Below, one piece after another: positions 53,608 to 64,000 of a stretch of 64,000 bases of DNA. This DNA comes from Mycolicibacterium sarraceniae (GTDB lineage Bacteria; Actinomycetota; Actinomycetes; Mycobacteriales; Mycobacteriaceae). The stretch's first letter is position 1, and each line of letters starts with the position of its first letter. The translations under genes were made by a program, and so were the position numbers. Under the pieces are notes generated by a model that did no database searches, had not been told where the DNA came from, and saw nothing but the letters and a program-made list of their open reading frames with translations. The stretch lies in assembly GCF_010731875.1 (NCBI RefSeq), contig NZ_AP022595.1, positions 3,472,001-3,536,000 of the forward strand, written 5' to 3'.

Positions 53608-54014
53608 ACGGCCCGCATCCCGACCTGGGGCCCGAGTTACGTGCGCTGGCCCAGGCCATCCTGGACCGGCTCGACCCCGCCGTCCGTGCCGGCGCCGCGA
53701 TGACTGCGGGTGCCGCGCCGGGCCCATGCCAGCAGGTGTGGTGTCCGGTGTGCGCGCTGGCCGCGCTGGTCAACGGGGAGCAGCACCCGCTGCTGACGGT
53801 GGTCGCCGAGCACAGCGTGGCCCTGGTGACGATGATCCGCGCGATGGTCGCCGAGGACGGGCTCGGCGAACCCGGGCCCGATAACCCCGGACCCGATAAC
53901 CCCGGACCCGATAACCCCGGACCCGATAACCCCGGACCCGATAACCCCGGACCCGACGAGCCCGGTCCCGGGCCGAGCCGCTACCAACACATTGCGGTCA
54001 GTGTCGAGGAGTGA
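53604..54014 (+). CDS. Small conserved protein with a CPVC motif and a PGPDN repeat tail
   Basis: 136 aa, GTG start overlapping the ATPase stop by four bases. Residues ~1-90 are conserved-looking: PELRALAQAILDRLDPAVRA, then CQQVWCPVCALAALVNGEQH with Cys-x5-Cys-x2-Cys, a possible metal site, and a helix (LLTVVAEHSVALVTMIRAMV). The last ~45 residues consist of PGPDN repeats. From the tight coupling I infer that it works with the ATPase and SRPBCC proteins; function unknown. The repeat makes length comparison unreliable. Confidence 0.75.
   Translation: MNGPHPDLGPELRALAQAILDRLDPAVRAGAAMTAGAAPGPCQQVWCPVCALAALVNGEQHPLLTVVAEHSVALVTMIRAMVAEDGLGEPGPDNPGPDNPGPDNPGPDNPGPDNPGPDEPGPGPSRYQHIAVSVEE
53871..53960 (+). 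repeat. 15-bp tandem repeat coding PGPDN (six copies)
   Basis: Unit CCCGGACCCGATAAC. First copy has one change (GGGCCC), copies 2-5 are identical, copy 6 ends GACGAG (PGPDE). In-frame minisatellite, so copy number should vary between strains without a frameshift. Confidence 0.95.
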
Positions 54015-54121
54015 TCCACCGCAAGCCTTGTCGATCGGATGTGAACCGGGCCTGACCTGTCGTCGTGGTCGGCGCCCCTGGGTAGAGTTAGCCCAAAGCG
54101 CGTGACCGATCGGGAGGCCCC

Positions 54122-54853
54122 ATGTGGTACTGGCTGTTCAAGTACATCTTCATGGGTCCCTTGCTGGCTTTGCTCGGTAGGCCGAAAGTCGAAGGGCTGG
54201 AACACGTTCCAAGCTCCGGACCGGTGATCCTGGCCAGCAATCACCTGGCGGTGGCGGACAGCTTCTACCTGCCGCTGGTGGTGAGCCGGCGGATCACGTT
54301 CTTGGCGAAGTCCGAATATTTCACCGGTACGGGCATCACCGGCTTCTTCACCCGGTGGTTCTACACCGCGGCCGGCCAGGTGCCGATCGACCGCGCCGAT
54401 GCCGATGCCGCCCAGGCCGCGCTCACGACCGCCGAGCGCCTGCTGAAGCAGGGCAAGCTGCTCGGCATGTATCCCGAGGGCACCCGGTCACCCGACGGCC
54501 GGCTCTACAAAGGCAAGACCGGGCTGGCCCGGCTCGCCCTGGAAACCCAGGTTCCGGTGATTCCGGTCGCGATGATCGGAACCGACGTGGTCAACCCGCC
54601 CGGAACGAAAAGGTGGCGTTTCGGCCGGGTGACGGTGCGCTTCGGCAAGCCGATGGATTTCTCCCGATTCGACGGTCTGGCCGGTAACCGGTTCATCGAG
54701 CGCGCCGTCGTCGATGAGGTCATGTACGAGCTGATGGAGCTGTCGGGTCAGGAGTACGTCGACATCTACGCCGCGACGCTGAAGAACGTCGACCCTAAGC
54801 CGGGTGGACCAGATCAGCCGCCGGCTCGGATCCCGACGAGCGCCGCGGGCTAG
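54122..54853 (+). CDS. 1-acyl-sn-glycerol-3-phosphate acyltransferase-like protein (PlsC family)
   Basis: 243 aa, ATG behind GGGAGG. The PlsC acyltransferase motifs are in order: block [17 protein letters not shown] (N-H-x4-D), [18 protein letters not shown], block [19 protein letters not shown] (E-G-T-R), and block [11 protein letters not shown]. An N-terminal hydrophobic segment ([16 protein letters not shown]) attaches it to the membrane. Transfers an acyl chain to a lysophospholipid or similar acceptor; the precise acceptor is unknown. Its 3' end overlaps the convergent mptC by 59 bp. Confidence 0.91.
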   Translation: MWYWLFKYIFMGPLLALLGRPKVEGLEHVPSSGPVILASNHLAVADSFYLPLVVSRRITFLAKSEYFTGTGITGFFTRWFYTAAGQVPIDRADADAAQAALTTAERLLKQGKLLGMYPEGTRSPDGRLYKGKTGLARLALETQVPVIPVAMIGTDVVNPPGTKRWRFGRVTVRFGKPMDFSRFDGLAGNRFIERAVVDEVMYELMELSGQEYVDIYAATLKNVDPKPGGPDQPPARIPTSAAG

Positions 54854-56117
54854 TGCCCGCTGTGGCCACCGTCAGTCCCGCGACGACGATCACCGCGAGT
54901 GCCCACCACACGTAGGACATCCCGAGTAGCTGGCGCCACCAGGACGCCGTGTCCTCGTGATGCTTGGGCAATAGCTCCAGCGGAATCCACATCATCAACG
55001 CCACCCCGGTGGCGGTGACGGTGCCCAATGCAACGTTGCGGCGGCGGTAGGCGATCACCGCGCAGGTGATGACCGTCGGCAAGGCCCACACCCAATGGTG
55101 CGACCACGACACCGGCGAGACCACCAGGCCGAACAGGGCCACGCACATCAGCGCCAGCGTCGGTTCTTCTCCCGAATTCCCGCCATCCGCGCGGGTAGCA
55201 CCCAGCACCCGCCGCACCGCCCAGATCGTCAGGCCCAGCGCGGCGAAGCAGGCCAGCGTCCACAACACGAAGTGGGTGCTCTTGTCCATGCCGAGGCGGG
55301 CCAGCGCGCCGGCGATGTTCTGGTTGGTGTTCAGCGCCGCGCTGCCGATGCGATCGGTGTGCATGATCGTCGTGCTCCAGTACTCCGCAGAGTCGCGCCA
55401 GGCCAGGGCGCAGCCCAGCAGGCTGGCGACGACGAAGGAGGCGACCGCGGTCAGCGCGGCACGGCCGTCGCGGCGCAGCAGGAAATACAGCAGGAACACC
55501 GCGGGTGTGAGCTTCAGCGCGATCGCGATACCCAGCAGCAGCCCGCGCGGCCAGGGGGTGCGCCGCGGCAGGCAGTCCGCGATCACCAGCGTCATCAGCA
55601 CCACGTTGATCTGGCCGAAGTCGAAATTTGCGTCGATGGGCTCGAGGTACATCACGGCCAGCGCCACGATGCCGGCGGCCAGCCAGGCCCGACGCAACCA
55701 CGCCGGTTCCCGGGTGATCGCCGAGGAGGGCCACACCGCCAGGCGGCTCAGCATGATCCAGGTGGACAGCAGCACCAGCAGCAGCGTGATCACCGTGATC
55801 GTCACGCTGGCCACCGGCAGTGGCATCCAGGCGAACGGGCTGAACACGATGGCGGCCAGCGGGGGATAGGTGAACGGCAGATCCAGCCCGACCAGCGTGT
55901 GGAACATCGCATCACCGGCATAGAGCGGCCGCCCGTCCAGCCAGGCCTGACCGCCCATCCGGTAGACCTCGATATCGATCCGGTAGGGGATCTTCGCGAA
56001 CAATATCCAGCCGGCGTTCGCCAGCAGCGCGACGATCGCGACCTGCGTCACCCGCCACCCCGTGGTCAGCCGGGGCTTCCCCACACTGCCCAGATCGGGC
56101 AACCGCCGCATACTCAT
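54795..56117 (-). CDS. mptC: Alpha-(1-2)-mannosyltransferase of LM/LAM branching (GT-C, GT87)
   Basis: 440 aa from the ATG at 56117; an ATG two codons later is equally possible and a longer frame upstream is not needed. Polytopic GT-C protein with about ten helices; catalytic-type motif in the first loop, [20 protein letters not shown], with the acidic residue characteristic of polyprenyl-phosphate-mannose enzymes, and [19 protein letters not shown]. Adds the single alpha-1,2 mannose branches on the mannan backbone, using decaprenyl-phosphate mannose outside the membrane. Identity from the layout of the M. tuberculosis locus (Rv2181) and the family motifs. Confidence 0.85.
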   Translation of the reverse strand: MSMRRLPDLGSVGKPRLTTGWRVTQVAIVALLANAGWILFAKIPYRIDIEVYRMGGQAWLDGRPLYAGDAMFHTLVGLDLPFTYPPLAAIVFSPFAWMPLPVASVTITVITLLLVLLSTWIMLSRLAVWPSSAITREPAWLRRAWLAAGIVALAVMYLEPIDANFDFGQINVVLMTLVIADCLPRRTPWPRGLLLGIAIALKLTPAVFLLYFLLRRDGRAALTAVASFVVASLLGCALAWRDSAEYWSTTIMHTDRIGSAALNTNQNIAGALARLGMDKSTHFVLWTLACFAALGLTIWAVRRVLGATRADGGNSGEEPTLALMCVALFGLVVSPVSWSHHWVWALPTVITCAVIAYRRRNVALGTVTATGVALMMWIPLELLPKHHEDTASWWRQLLGMSYVWWALAVIVVAGLTVATAGTSPRRSSGSEPAADLVHPA

Positions 56118-56212
56118 GTCGCCACCAGAGTATCGGTGTGCTGCGACGCGCCGGGACTCATCCCGGCCGTGCCGGCCCCTCACGGCGGTCATCGGGCGTA
56201 TGTTCTGTCCCC

Positions 56213-57094
56213 GTGCCCTTCCACCTGCACTTCGACGTCGTCGCCCCCGGGCGCGTGCCGTTGATGTGGTGTCTGATCGCGTTCATCCTCACGTTCTTCG
56301 TGACGCGCACGATCGTGCGCTACATCCGCCACAACGCCGGCAACGACATCCCGCGCAAGTGGTGGCAGCCCCGCAATATCTCCGGGCGCGGCGGGCTGCA
56401 CATCCACCACGTGGTGATCGGCATCGTCTTGGTGATGATCTCCGGTATCACCATGGTGACGTTGGCGGTCGACGGGGGAGTCGGCGAATTCACCGCGGCG
56501 GCAACCGTTTTCGGGATCGGTGCGGCTCTGGTTCTGGACGAGTTCGCGCTCATCCTGCATGTGGAGGACGTGTACTGGGCCGAGGACGGGCGGGCCTCGG
56601 TGGACGCGGTGTTCGCCGCGGTCGCGGTCGCGGGCCTGCTGATCATGGGCTTCAACCCGTTGTCCTTCTTCGATATCGGGATCTGGCGCGCGGACGACTC
56701 ACTTGCGGCCCGCGCGGTCGTCGTCGTCCTCGCGGCGCTGACCCTGGCGCTGGCGGTGGTCGTGTTGCTCAAGGGCAAGGTCTGGACCGGCCTGATCGGG
56801 ATGTTCATCACGCCCCTGCTGTTCGTCGGCGCGATCCGGCTGTCCCGACCGCATGCCCCGTGGGCGCGCTGGCACTACCAGGACAAACCCCACAAGATGC
56901 ACCGCGCTCTGGAGCGTGAGCGCTATATGCGCCGGCCCGTGGTGCAGGCCAAGCTGTGGCTGCAGCACTTCATCGCCGGTGAGCCGAGCTTCCCGGCCGA
57001 TGCCGAGGTGGACGCCGAGCTCGACCGCGAGATCCACGCGGCACCGCCACCGCAGTCCGCCGGTGAGACCGAGCCAGCGGTTTCGACGGGATAG
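56213..57094 (+). CDS. Conserved polytopic membrane protein (Rv2180c-like)
   Basis: 293 aa from the GTG at 56213 ([20 protein letters not shown]). About seven hydrophobic segments; conserved polar parts are [20 protein letters not shown] (two His just before a helix, [20 protein letters not shown]), [20 protein letters not shown] and the C-terminal soluble part [20 protein letters not shown]. The His/Asp/Glu-rich loops suggest a membrane enzyme, possibly metal-dependent, but I recognise no family function. Divergent from mptC (95 bp). Confidence 0.78.
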   Translation: MPFHLHFDVVAPGRVPLMWCLIAFILTFFVTRTIVRYIRHNAGNDIPRKWWQPRNISGRGGLHIHHVVIGIVLVMISGITMVTLAVDGGVGEFTAAATVFGIGAALVLDEFALILHVEDVYWAEDGRASVDAVFAAVAVAGLLIMGFNPLSFFDIGIWRADDSLAARAVVVVLAALTLALAVVVLLKGKVWTGLIGMFITPLLFVGAIRLSRPHAPWARWHYQDKPHKMHRALERERYMRRPVVQAKLWLQHFIAGEPSFPADAEVDAELDREIHAAPPPQSAGETEPAVSTG

Positions 57095-57104
57095 GGTGCG
57101 GCAA

Positions 57105-57635
57105 GTGCGGTTCTTCTACGACACCGAGTTCATCGACAACGGCCGGATCATCGACCTGATCTCAATCGGGGTGGTGGCCGAGGATGGGCGCGAGTACTAC
57201 GCGATCTCAACCGAATTCGACCCCGAGTCTGCCGGCAAGTGGGTACGCACCAACGTGCTCCCGAAACTGCCGAGCCCGTCATCGCAGCTGTGGCAGTCCC
57301 GGCGCCAGATCCGGGAAAGCCTGGAGGAATTCTTCGGCATCGACGGTGCCGAGCCGATCGAGCTGTGGGCCTGGGTGGCTGCCTACGACCATGTAGCGCT
57401 GTGCCAGTTGTGGGGACCGATGACCAGCCTGCCGCCCCAGATCCCGCGGTTCACCCGCGAGTTGCGCCAGTTCTGGGAAGAGCGCGGCTGCCCGCGGATG
57501 CCACCTCGTCCCCATGACACCCATGATGCGCTCGTCGACGCCCGGCACAACATGCGCCGGTACGTGCTGATGACCTCCGGCGTCGACGGTGGCCCCGCCG
57601 TTGCCGAGCGGTACCCCCCCGCCTCGGAGCGGTGA
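57105..57635 (+). CDS. DEDDh 3'-5' exoribonuclease (Rv2179c type)
   Basis: 176 aa, GTG at 57105. FFYDTEFIDNGRIIDLISIG gives the first acidic pair (Asp6 and Glu8), WVAAYDHVALCQLWG the third and HDTHDALVDARHNMRRYV the His/Asp pair. It resembles RNase T folds; the M. tuberculosis orthologue has a solved structure and cleaves RNA 3' overhangs. Eleven bases after the preceding membrane protein and 33 before aroG, likely one transcript. Confidence 0.9.
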   Translation: MRFFYDTEFIDNGRIIDLISIGVVAEDGREYYAISTEFDPESAGKWVRTNVLPKLPSPSSQLWQSRRQIRESLEEFFGIDGAEPIELWAWVAAYDHVALCQLWGPMTSLPPQIPRFTRELRQFWEERGCPRMPPRPHDTHDALVDARHNMRRYVLMTSGVDGGPAVAERYPPASER

Positions 57636-59066
<1,431 letters not shown>

Positions 59067-59126
59067 CTCGTCGGACGACGATCGAGCGGCGAGGAACGAG
59101 CCGCGTTGAGGAGTCCGACAATCGGG

Positions 59127-60335
59127 CTACAGTAGGCCGCCCAGATTGGTCCCCAGCGTCCAGCCGGCGGCGGCCACCCCAGCGGTGAGCAGCAGCACGA
59201 TCAGCATCCAGAACACCAGCGACCGCCGGGCGCGCTGCCGCTCCCAGACGAATTCGCCGATGTCGATACCGGCGAATTGTGCTGGTATGTCCAGGCTTTC
59301 GTCGTCGGCCTCGGCGGGCTGCCAGTCTTGCGGATCGCGGATGAGCGCACGAGTGGGATTCTTGACCCCCTGCGGCGCCGGCGGGGGTACCGGCAGGGCA
59401 GCCCGGTAGTCCTCAGTGGGCCGGCTGTGAAACGCCGTCGCGGCGGCGTGCTGGGCGGAGTGGCTCGGCGCCGGCACCCGGAATTTCGGTAGCGCCAACT
59501 CCTGGCTGATCGCGTCGAGATCCTCGGCCATCTCCTCGGCATCGGCGAAGCGGTCGACGGTCGTGCGGGCGGTGGCCTTCGCGATGAACTCGTCGAATTG
59601 GCGTGGCACCCCGCTGATCACCGTGCTGGGTAACGGGACATCGTTGTCCATCCGCTGGTAGGCGACTGTCAGAGGATTGTCACCGGTGAACGGTGTTGTG
59701 CCGGTGAGCAATTCGTAGGCCAGGATCCCGACGGCGTAGACGTCGCTGCGCGCGTCGGCCGCGCCACTGCTGACCTGTTCGGGGGACAGGTAGGCCGCGG
59801 TGCCCAGGATGACGCTGGTCGAGGTGATACCGGCTTCAGCCACCGCGCGCACCAGGCCGAAGTCGACGAGCTTGACCTCGCCGTCATCGGAGATCAGGAC
59901 GTTCTCGGGTTTGACGTCGCGGTGCACCAGCCCGGCGTGGTGCGCGGTGGCCAGACCGCCGAGCACCGGGCGCAGCACCGCGGCCGCGGCGTGCGGGGGC
60001 ATCGGGCCGCGCTCGCGCAACAACTCGCGCAACGTACCGCCTTCGACGAGCTCCATGACAAGAAAAGGGTGACTGCTGTCCAGGCCCTGGTCGTACACCG
60101 CCACCAGGCCCGGGTCCTTCAACCGGGCCACCGCGCGGGCTTCGCGCTGGAAACGGGTCAGGAACTGGCTGTCGCTGGCGTAGCGCGAATCCATCACCTT
60201 CAGCGCCACCGGCCGGTCCAGGCGGACGTCCAGGCCGCGGTACACCGTCGACATTCCGCCGGTGGCAATCTTGGCGTCGACGCGGTACCGGCCTTCCAGC
60301 AACACGCTTATCAAGGGGTCCGACGTCACCGCCAC
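59127..60335 (-). CDS. pknL: Serine/threonine protein kinase PknL
   Basis: 402 aa. Hanks-type kinase domain (residues ~17-275): Gly-rich loop KIATGGMSTVYRG, Lys46 in VALKVMDSR, HRDVKPENVL (Asp140), DFG Asp158 in LVDFGLVRAV, activation loop with Thr171 and Thr173 (GITSTSVILG), and SDVYAVGILAYELLTG. A ~90-residue linker rich in Pro/Ala follows, then a C-terminal membrane helix (SLVFWMLIVLLLTAGVAAAG). The outside tail is only about ten residues, without a sensor domain. Divergent from its partner HTH gene, 32 bp between starts. Confidence 0.95.
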   Translation of the reverse strand: MAVTSDPLISVLLEGRYRVDAKIATGGMSTVYRGLDVRLDRPVALKVMDSRYASDSQFLTRFQREARAVARLKDPGLVAVYDQGLDSSHPFLVMELVEGGTLRELLRERGPMPPHAAAAVLRPVLGGLATAHHAGLVHRDVKPENVLISDDGEVKLVDFGLVRAVAEAGITSTSVILGTAAYLSPEQVSSGAADARSDVYAVGILAYELLTGTTPFTGDNPLTVAYQRMDNDVPLPSTVISGVPRQFDEFIAKATARTTVDRFADAEEMAEDLDAISQELALPKFRVPAPSHSAQHAAATAFHSRPTEDYRAALPVPPPAPQGVKNPTRALIRDPQDWQPAEADDESLDIPAQFAGIDIGEFVWERQRARRSLVFWMLIVLLLTAGVAAAGWTLGTNLGGLL

Positions 60336-60367
60336 ATGGTATCCGCGGGCTGGATCGTCCTAGAATC

Positions 60368-60778
60368 ATGCGGGTGAGCAGCATTCCGGCCGGCCAGGAC
60401 GTACTGGATCCCGATGAGCCCGTCTACAACCTTCCCGAAGTCGCCGAGCTGTTGCGTATCCCCGTGACGAAGGTGCACCAGCAGCTGCGTGAGGGCCACC
60501 TGGTGGCAGTGCGGCGCGGCGGTGTCCCGATGATCCCCAAAGCCTTCCTCAACCAGGACGGCGATGTGGTCAAGAGCCTGCCCGGATTGCTGGCCGTCCT
60601 GCGCGATGGCGGTTATCACGACACCGAGATCCTGCGCTGGCTGTTCACCGCCGATCCGTCGCTGACGATCACCCGCGACGGGTCACGCGAGTCGATCAGT
60701 AATGCCCGTCCGGTCGACGCGCTGCACGCGCATCAGGCCCGCGAGGTGATTCGGCGCGCTCAGGCCATGGCTTACTGA
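60368..60778 (+). CDS. Winged-helix DNA-binding protein, PknL-substrate type (Rv2175c-like)
   Basis: 136 aa from the ATG at 60368; a GTG two codons later is possible. SIPAGQDVLDPDEPVYNLPE leads into a winged-helix region (VAELLRIPVTKVHQQLREGH, LVAVRRGGVPMIPKAFLNQD) followed by three helices (SLPGLLAVLRDGGYHDTEIL). In M. tuberculosis the orthologue binds DNA and is phosphorylated by PknL near its N-terminus, which releases DNA. Here the N-terminal tail is only about five residues long and holds no threonine (see finding). Overlaps mptA convergently by 83 bp. Confidence 0.85.
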   Translation: MRVSSIPAGQDVLDPDEPVYNLPEVAELLRIPVTKVHQQLREGHLVAVRRGGVPMIPKAFLNQDGDVVKSLPGLLAVLRDGGYHDTEILRWLFTADPSLTITRDGSRESISNARPVDALHAHQAREVIRRAQAMAY

Positions 60779-62249
60779 GCGAATACCAGGCCGCCAGTGC
60801 GCAGGCGGTGGCCAGCAGGACGTGGATCCACGAGTACATACCGTGCGAGCCGTCCGGTTTGAAGATCACCATGATCCACGTCGAGAACCCAGCGATCAGC
60901 GCGATCGACGCCCGCGACTGGGCCAGCGCCGCGATCACCGCCAGTGGCCAGGTGTAGTACCAGGGCAGGGCGGCGGGCACGAACAGCACCACCATCAGCA
61001 TCGCCCACGCGATGCCCGTCAGGGCCGCGCGGTCGTCGTGCCGAAACCGCCACCACAGCAGCGGAAGTGACACCGCGATGATCACGATCCCGGCGATGCG
61101 GGTGACTTCGAGGACGGCGTAAAAGTTCACCGGCAGGAACACGCTGCCGACGACGTTGGTGAGGTTGGCGATCGCGGTCGGGACGGTCAGCCAGTTGATG
61201 ATCTTCACCGAGCCGGCCAATGCTGTCAGCCAGCCCAGACCAACGCCGGCCACCCAGGACAACACCACGAACACCGCGACGAAGATGGCCACCGACGCCG
61301 CCGACGCGGTCACGAAAGCCCTTATCGCGCCTAGCTTCCGGGATTCTTGCAGATGCCGCATCCACACCCACACCATGAACGGCAGCGCCAGCACGGCGGT
61401 GGCCTTCACCGCGACGGCGATGGCGATCAGCATCGCGCCGGCGGCGTGATGACGGGCGAACGTCAATGCGATACCGGCCATCATCAGCCCGACCATCAGC
61501 ATCTCGTTGTGCACGCCACCCATCAGATGGATGATCACCAGTGGGTTGAGCACGCAAATCCACAGGGCCACCGCACCATTGGCGCCGATATGGCGGGCCA
61601 CCCGCGGGGCCGCCCAGATCAGCATCGCCAGTCCGGGCAGCATGCACAGCCGCAGCAGCATCGTGCCGGCCACCACATGGTCACCGACCACGCTGGTGAC
61701 GAAGCGGGCCACCAGAATGAACGCCGGCCCGTACGGCGCGGTGGTGGTTGTCCAGATCGGGCTGACGTTGTCCAGCAACGAGTTCTGATTCTCCACCGGC
61801 CCGACGGCGTAGGGGTCGAGGCCGTCGCGCAGCAGTGCACCTTGCGCCAGATACGAGTATGTGTCGCGGCTGAACAGCGGAACGCTCAGCAACAGCGGCG
61901 CCAGCCAGAACCCCGTCGTCGCGATCATCGAGTAATCGCTGACCTCGGCGTCGGTTTGGGTAACGCGTCTGCCCACCCACAGCCAGGCCACCAGCATCAC
62001 CACCACGCCGCCCCACAGCAGCACCGACGACACCACCAGGCCGTGGCCGAACCGCAGCCACGACAGGTGCAGCGACTCGAGCAGCGGGTCGTGCTGGCGG
62101 GTGCTCCCGGCACCCAGGCCGCCGAGGGTGATCAGGACCGCGCCGAGAAAACCGAGCAGCGCCGGCCGGCCCTCGTCGCCGGCCGTGAACGCCGCCAGGC
62201 GGGCAGCGCCGGCCTGCGGTTTTGGTGGGGTGGATGCGCGAGCGGACAT
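60696..62249 (-). CDS. mptA: Alpha-(1-6)-mannopyranosyltransferase of LM/LAM core elongation
   Basis: 517 aa from the ATG at 62249; the open frame upstream overlaps the prenyl synthase gene. GT-C protein with about 13 helices; first loop contains VPLFSRDTYSYLAQGALLRD (the D-x-x-Y motif of polyprenyl-phosphate mannose GT-Cs), WTTTTAPYGPAFILVARFVT and the conserved LMGGVHNEMLMVGLMMAGI. Adds the distal alpha-1,6-mannoses of the lipomannan backbone. Basic/Arg-rich C-terminal tail of about 25 residues. Overlaps the HTH gene by 83 bp at its 3' end. Confidence 0.9.
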   Translation of the reverse strand: MSARASTPPKPQAGAARLAAFTAGDEGRPALLGFLGAVLITLGGLGAGSTRQHDPLLESLHLSWLRFGHGLVVSSVLLWGGVVVMLVAWLWVGRRVTQTDAEVSDYSMIATTGFWLAPLLLSVPLFSRDTYSYLAQGALLRDGLDPYAVGPVENQNSLLDNVSPIWTTTTAPYGPAFILVARFVTSVVGDHVVAGTMLLRLCMLPGLAMLIWAAPRVARHIGANGAVALWICVLNPLVIIHLMGGVHNEMLMVGLMMAGIALTFARHHAAGAMLIAIAVAVKATAVLALPFMVWVWMRHLQESRKLGAIRAFVTASAASVAIFVAVFVVLSWVAGVGLGWLTALAGSVKIINWLTVPTAIANLTNVVGSVFLPVNFYAVLEVTRIAGIVIIAVSLPLLWWRFRHDDRAALTGIAWAMLMVVLFVPAALPWYYTWPLAVIAALAQSRASIALIAGFSTWIMVIFKPDGSHGMYSWIHVLLATACALAAWYSLSKPWPERAESPRGPDARAARRPDGHY

Positions 62250-62253
62250 GGGC

Positions 62254-64000
<1,747 letters not shown>

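Noticed and set aside
59067..59126. GTCGGAC and GTCCGAC pair between aroG and pknL as a terminator
   Set aside because: The loop would be nearly 40 bases; weak as a terminator and not called.

Overview
The window is chromosomal, GC-rich DNA from a mycobacterium, probably a Mycolicibacterium-type environmental species. This rests on mycobacterial signature genes (qcrCAB with ctaC/ctaE/ctaF, mmpS3, pimB, mptA and mptC, pknL with its HTH partner, ripC, dlaT, adoK, lppM), frequent GTG/TTG starts, and a gene order matching M. tuberculosis Rv2221c down to Rv2171 read in reverse (recalled from memory, not searched). No rRNA, tRNA, CRISPR array or insertion sequence was seen.

Layout. (1) 1-484: 3' end of glnE. 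(2) 490-8096: an accessory block between glnE and glnA1, holding a thioesterase, an F420-type luciferase-like oxidoreductase, a winged-helix regulator, and the divergent operon dabB-dabA-PII-like-beta-carbonic anhydrase (2664-7708), followed by degraded DNA with a doxX remnant. This is the most interesting part: a DAB inorganic-carbon accumulation module with a built-in PII-like candidate regulator and a carbonic anhydrase whose catalytic Asp-Arg pair looks broken. (3) 8146-10229: glnA1 and an RDD membrane protein, followed by a second insertion (10266-13459) with a DUF222/HNH protein preceded by a near-perfect SOS box and a Tat-type amidohydrolase with no normal start codon. (4) 13533-18533: DUF4191 protein, lipA, lipB, a TIGR01777 epimerase and dlaT, i.e. 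lipoate synthesis beside a lipoylated E2. (5) 18699-27768: ephD, pepB, gcvT, ilvE and cobS-cobT-cobU. (6) 27792-33083: glycerate kinase, an A-type Fe-S carrier, adoK, asnB. (7) 33194-40856: the aerobic respiratory cluster ctaC-ctaF-mmpS3-DUF2561, facing qcrB-qcrA-qcrC-ctaE. (8) 40969-46367: trpD, a DnaQ/GIY-YIG nuclease, ripC and a metallopeptidase-like protein. (9) 46380-57094: envelope lipid and glycolipid genes (pimB, cutinase, acyltransferase, fadD15, two SRPBCC proteins, an ArsA-like ATPase, plsC, mptC). (10) 57105-64000: exoribonuclease, aroG, pknL with its HTH substrate, mptA, a prenyl diphosphate synthase and the 3' part of lppM.

The genes work together in several ways. GlnE modifies GlnA1 at Tyr406, which is present. 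LipB and LipA lipoylate DlaT, and probably GcvH, the partner of GcvT. CtaC/E/F and QcrCAB form the bcc-aa3 supercomplex. PimB, MptC and MptA act in successive steps of PIM/LM/LAM synthesis.

Other sequence-level oddities: a frameshift in the Pro-rich part of mmpS3, three in-frame simple repeats (qcrB tail, cutinase start, a PGPDN tract), a 23-bp tandem duplication between adoK and asnB, a probable CTG start for the prenyl synthase, and several convergent genes with overlapping 3' ends.
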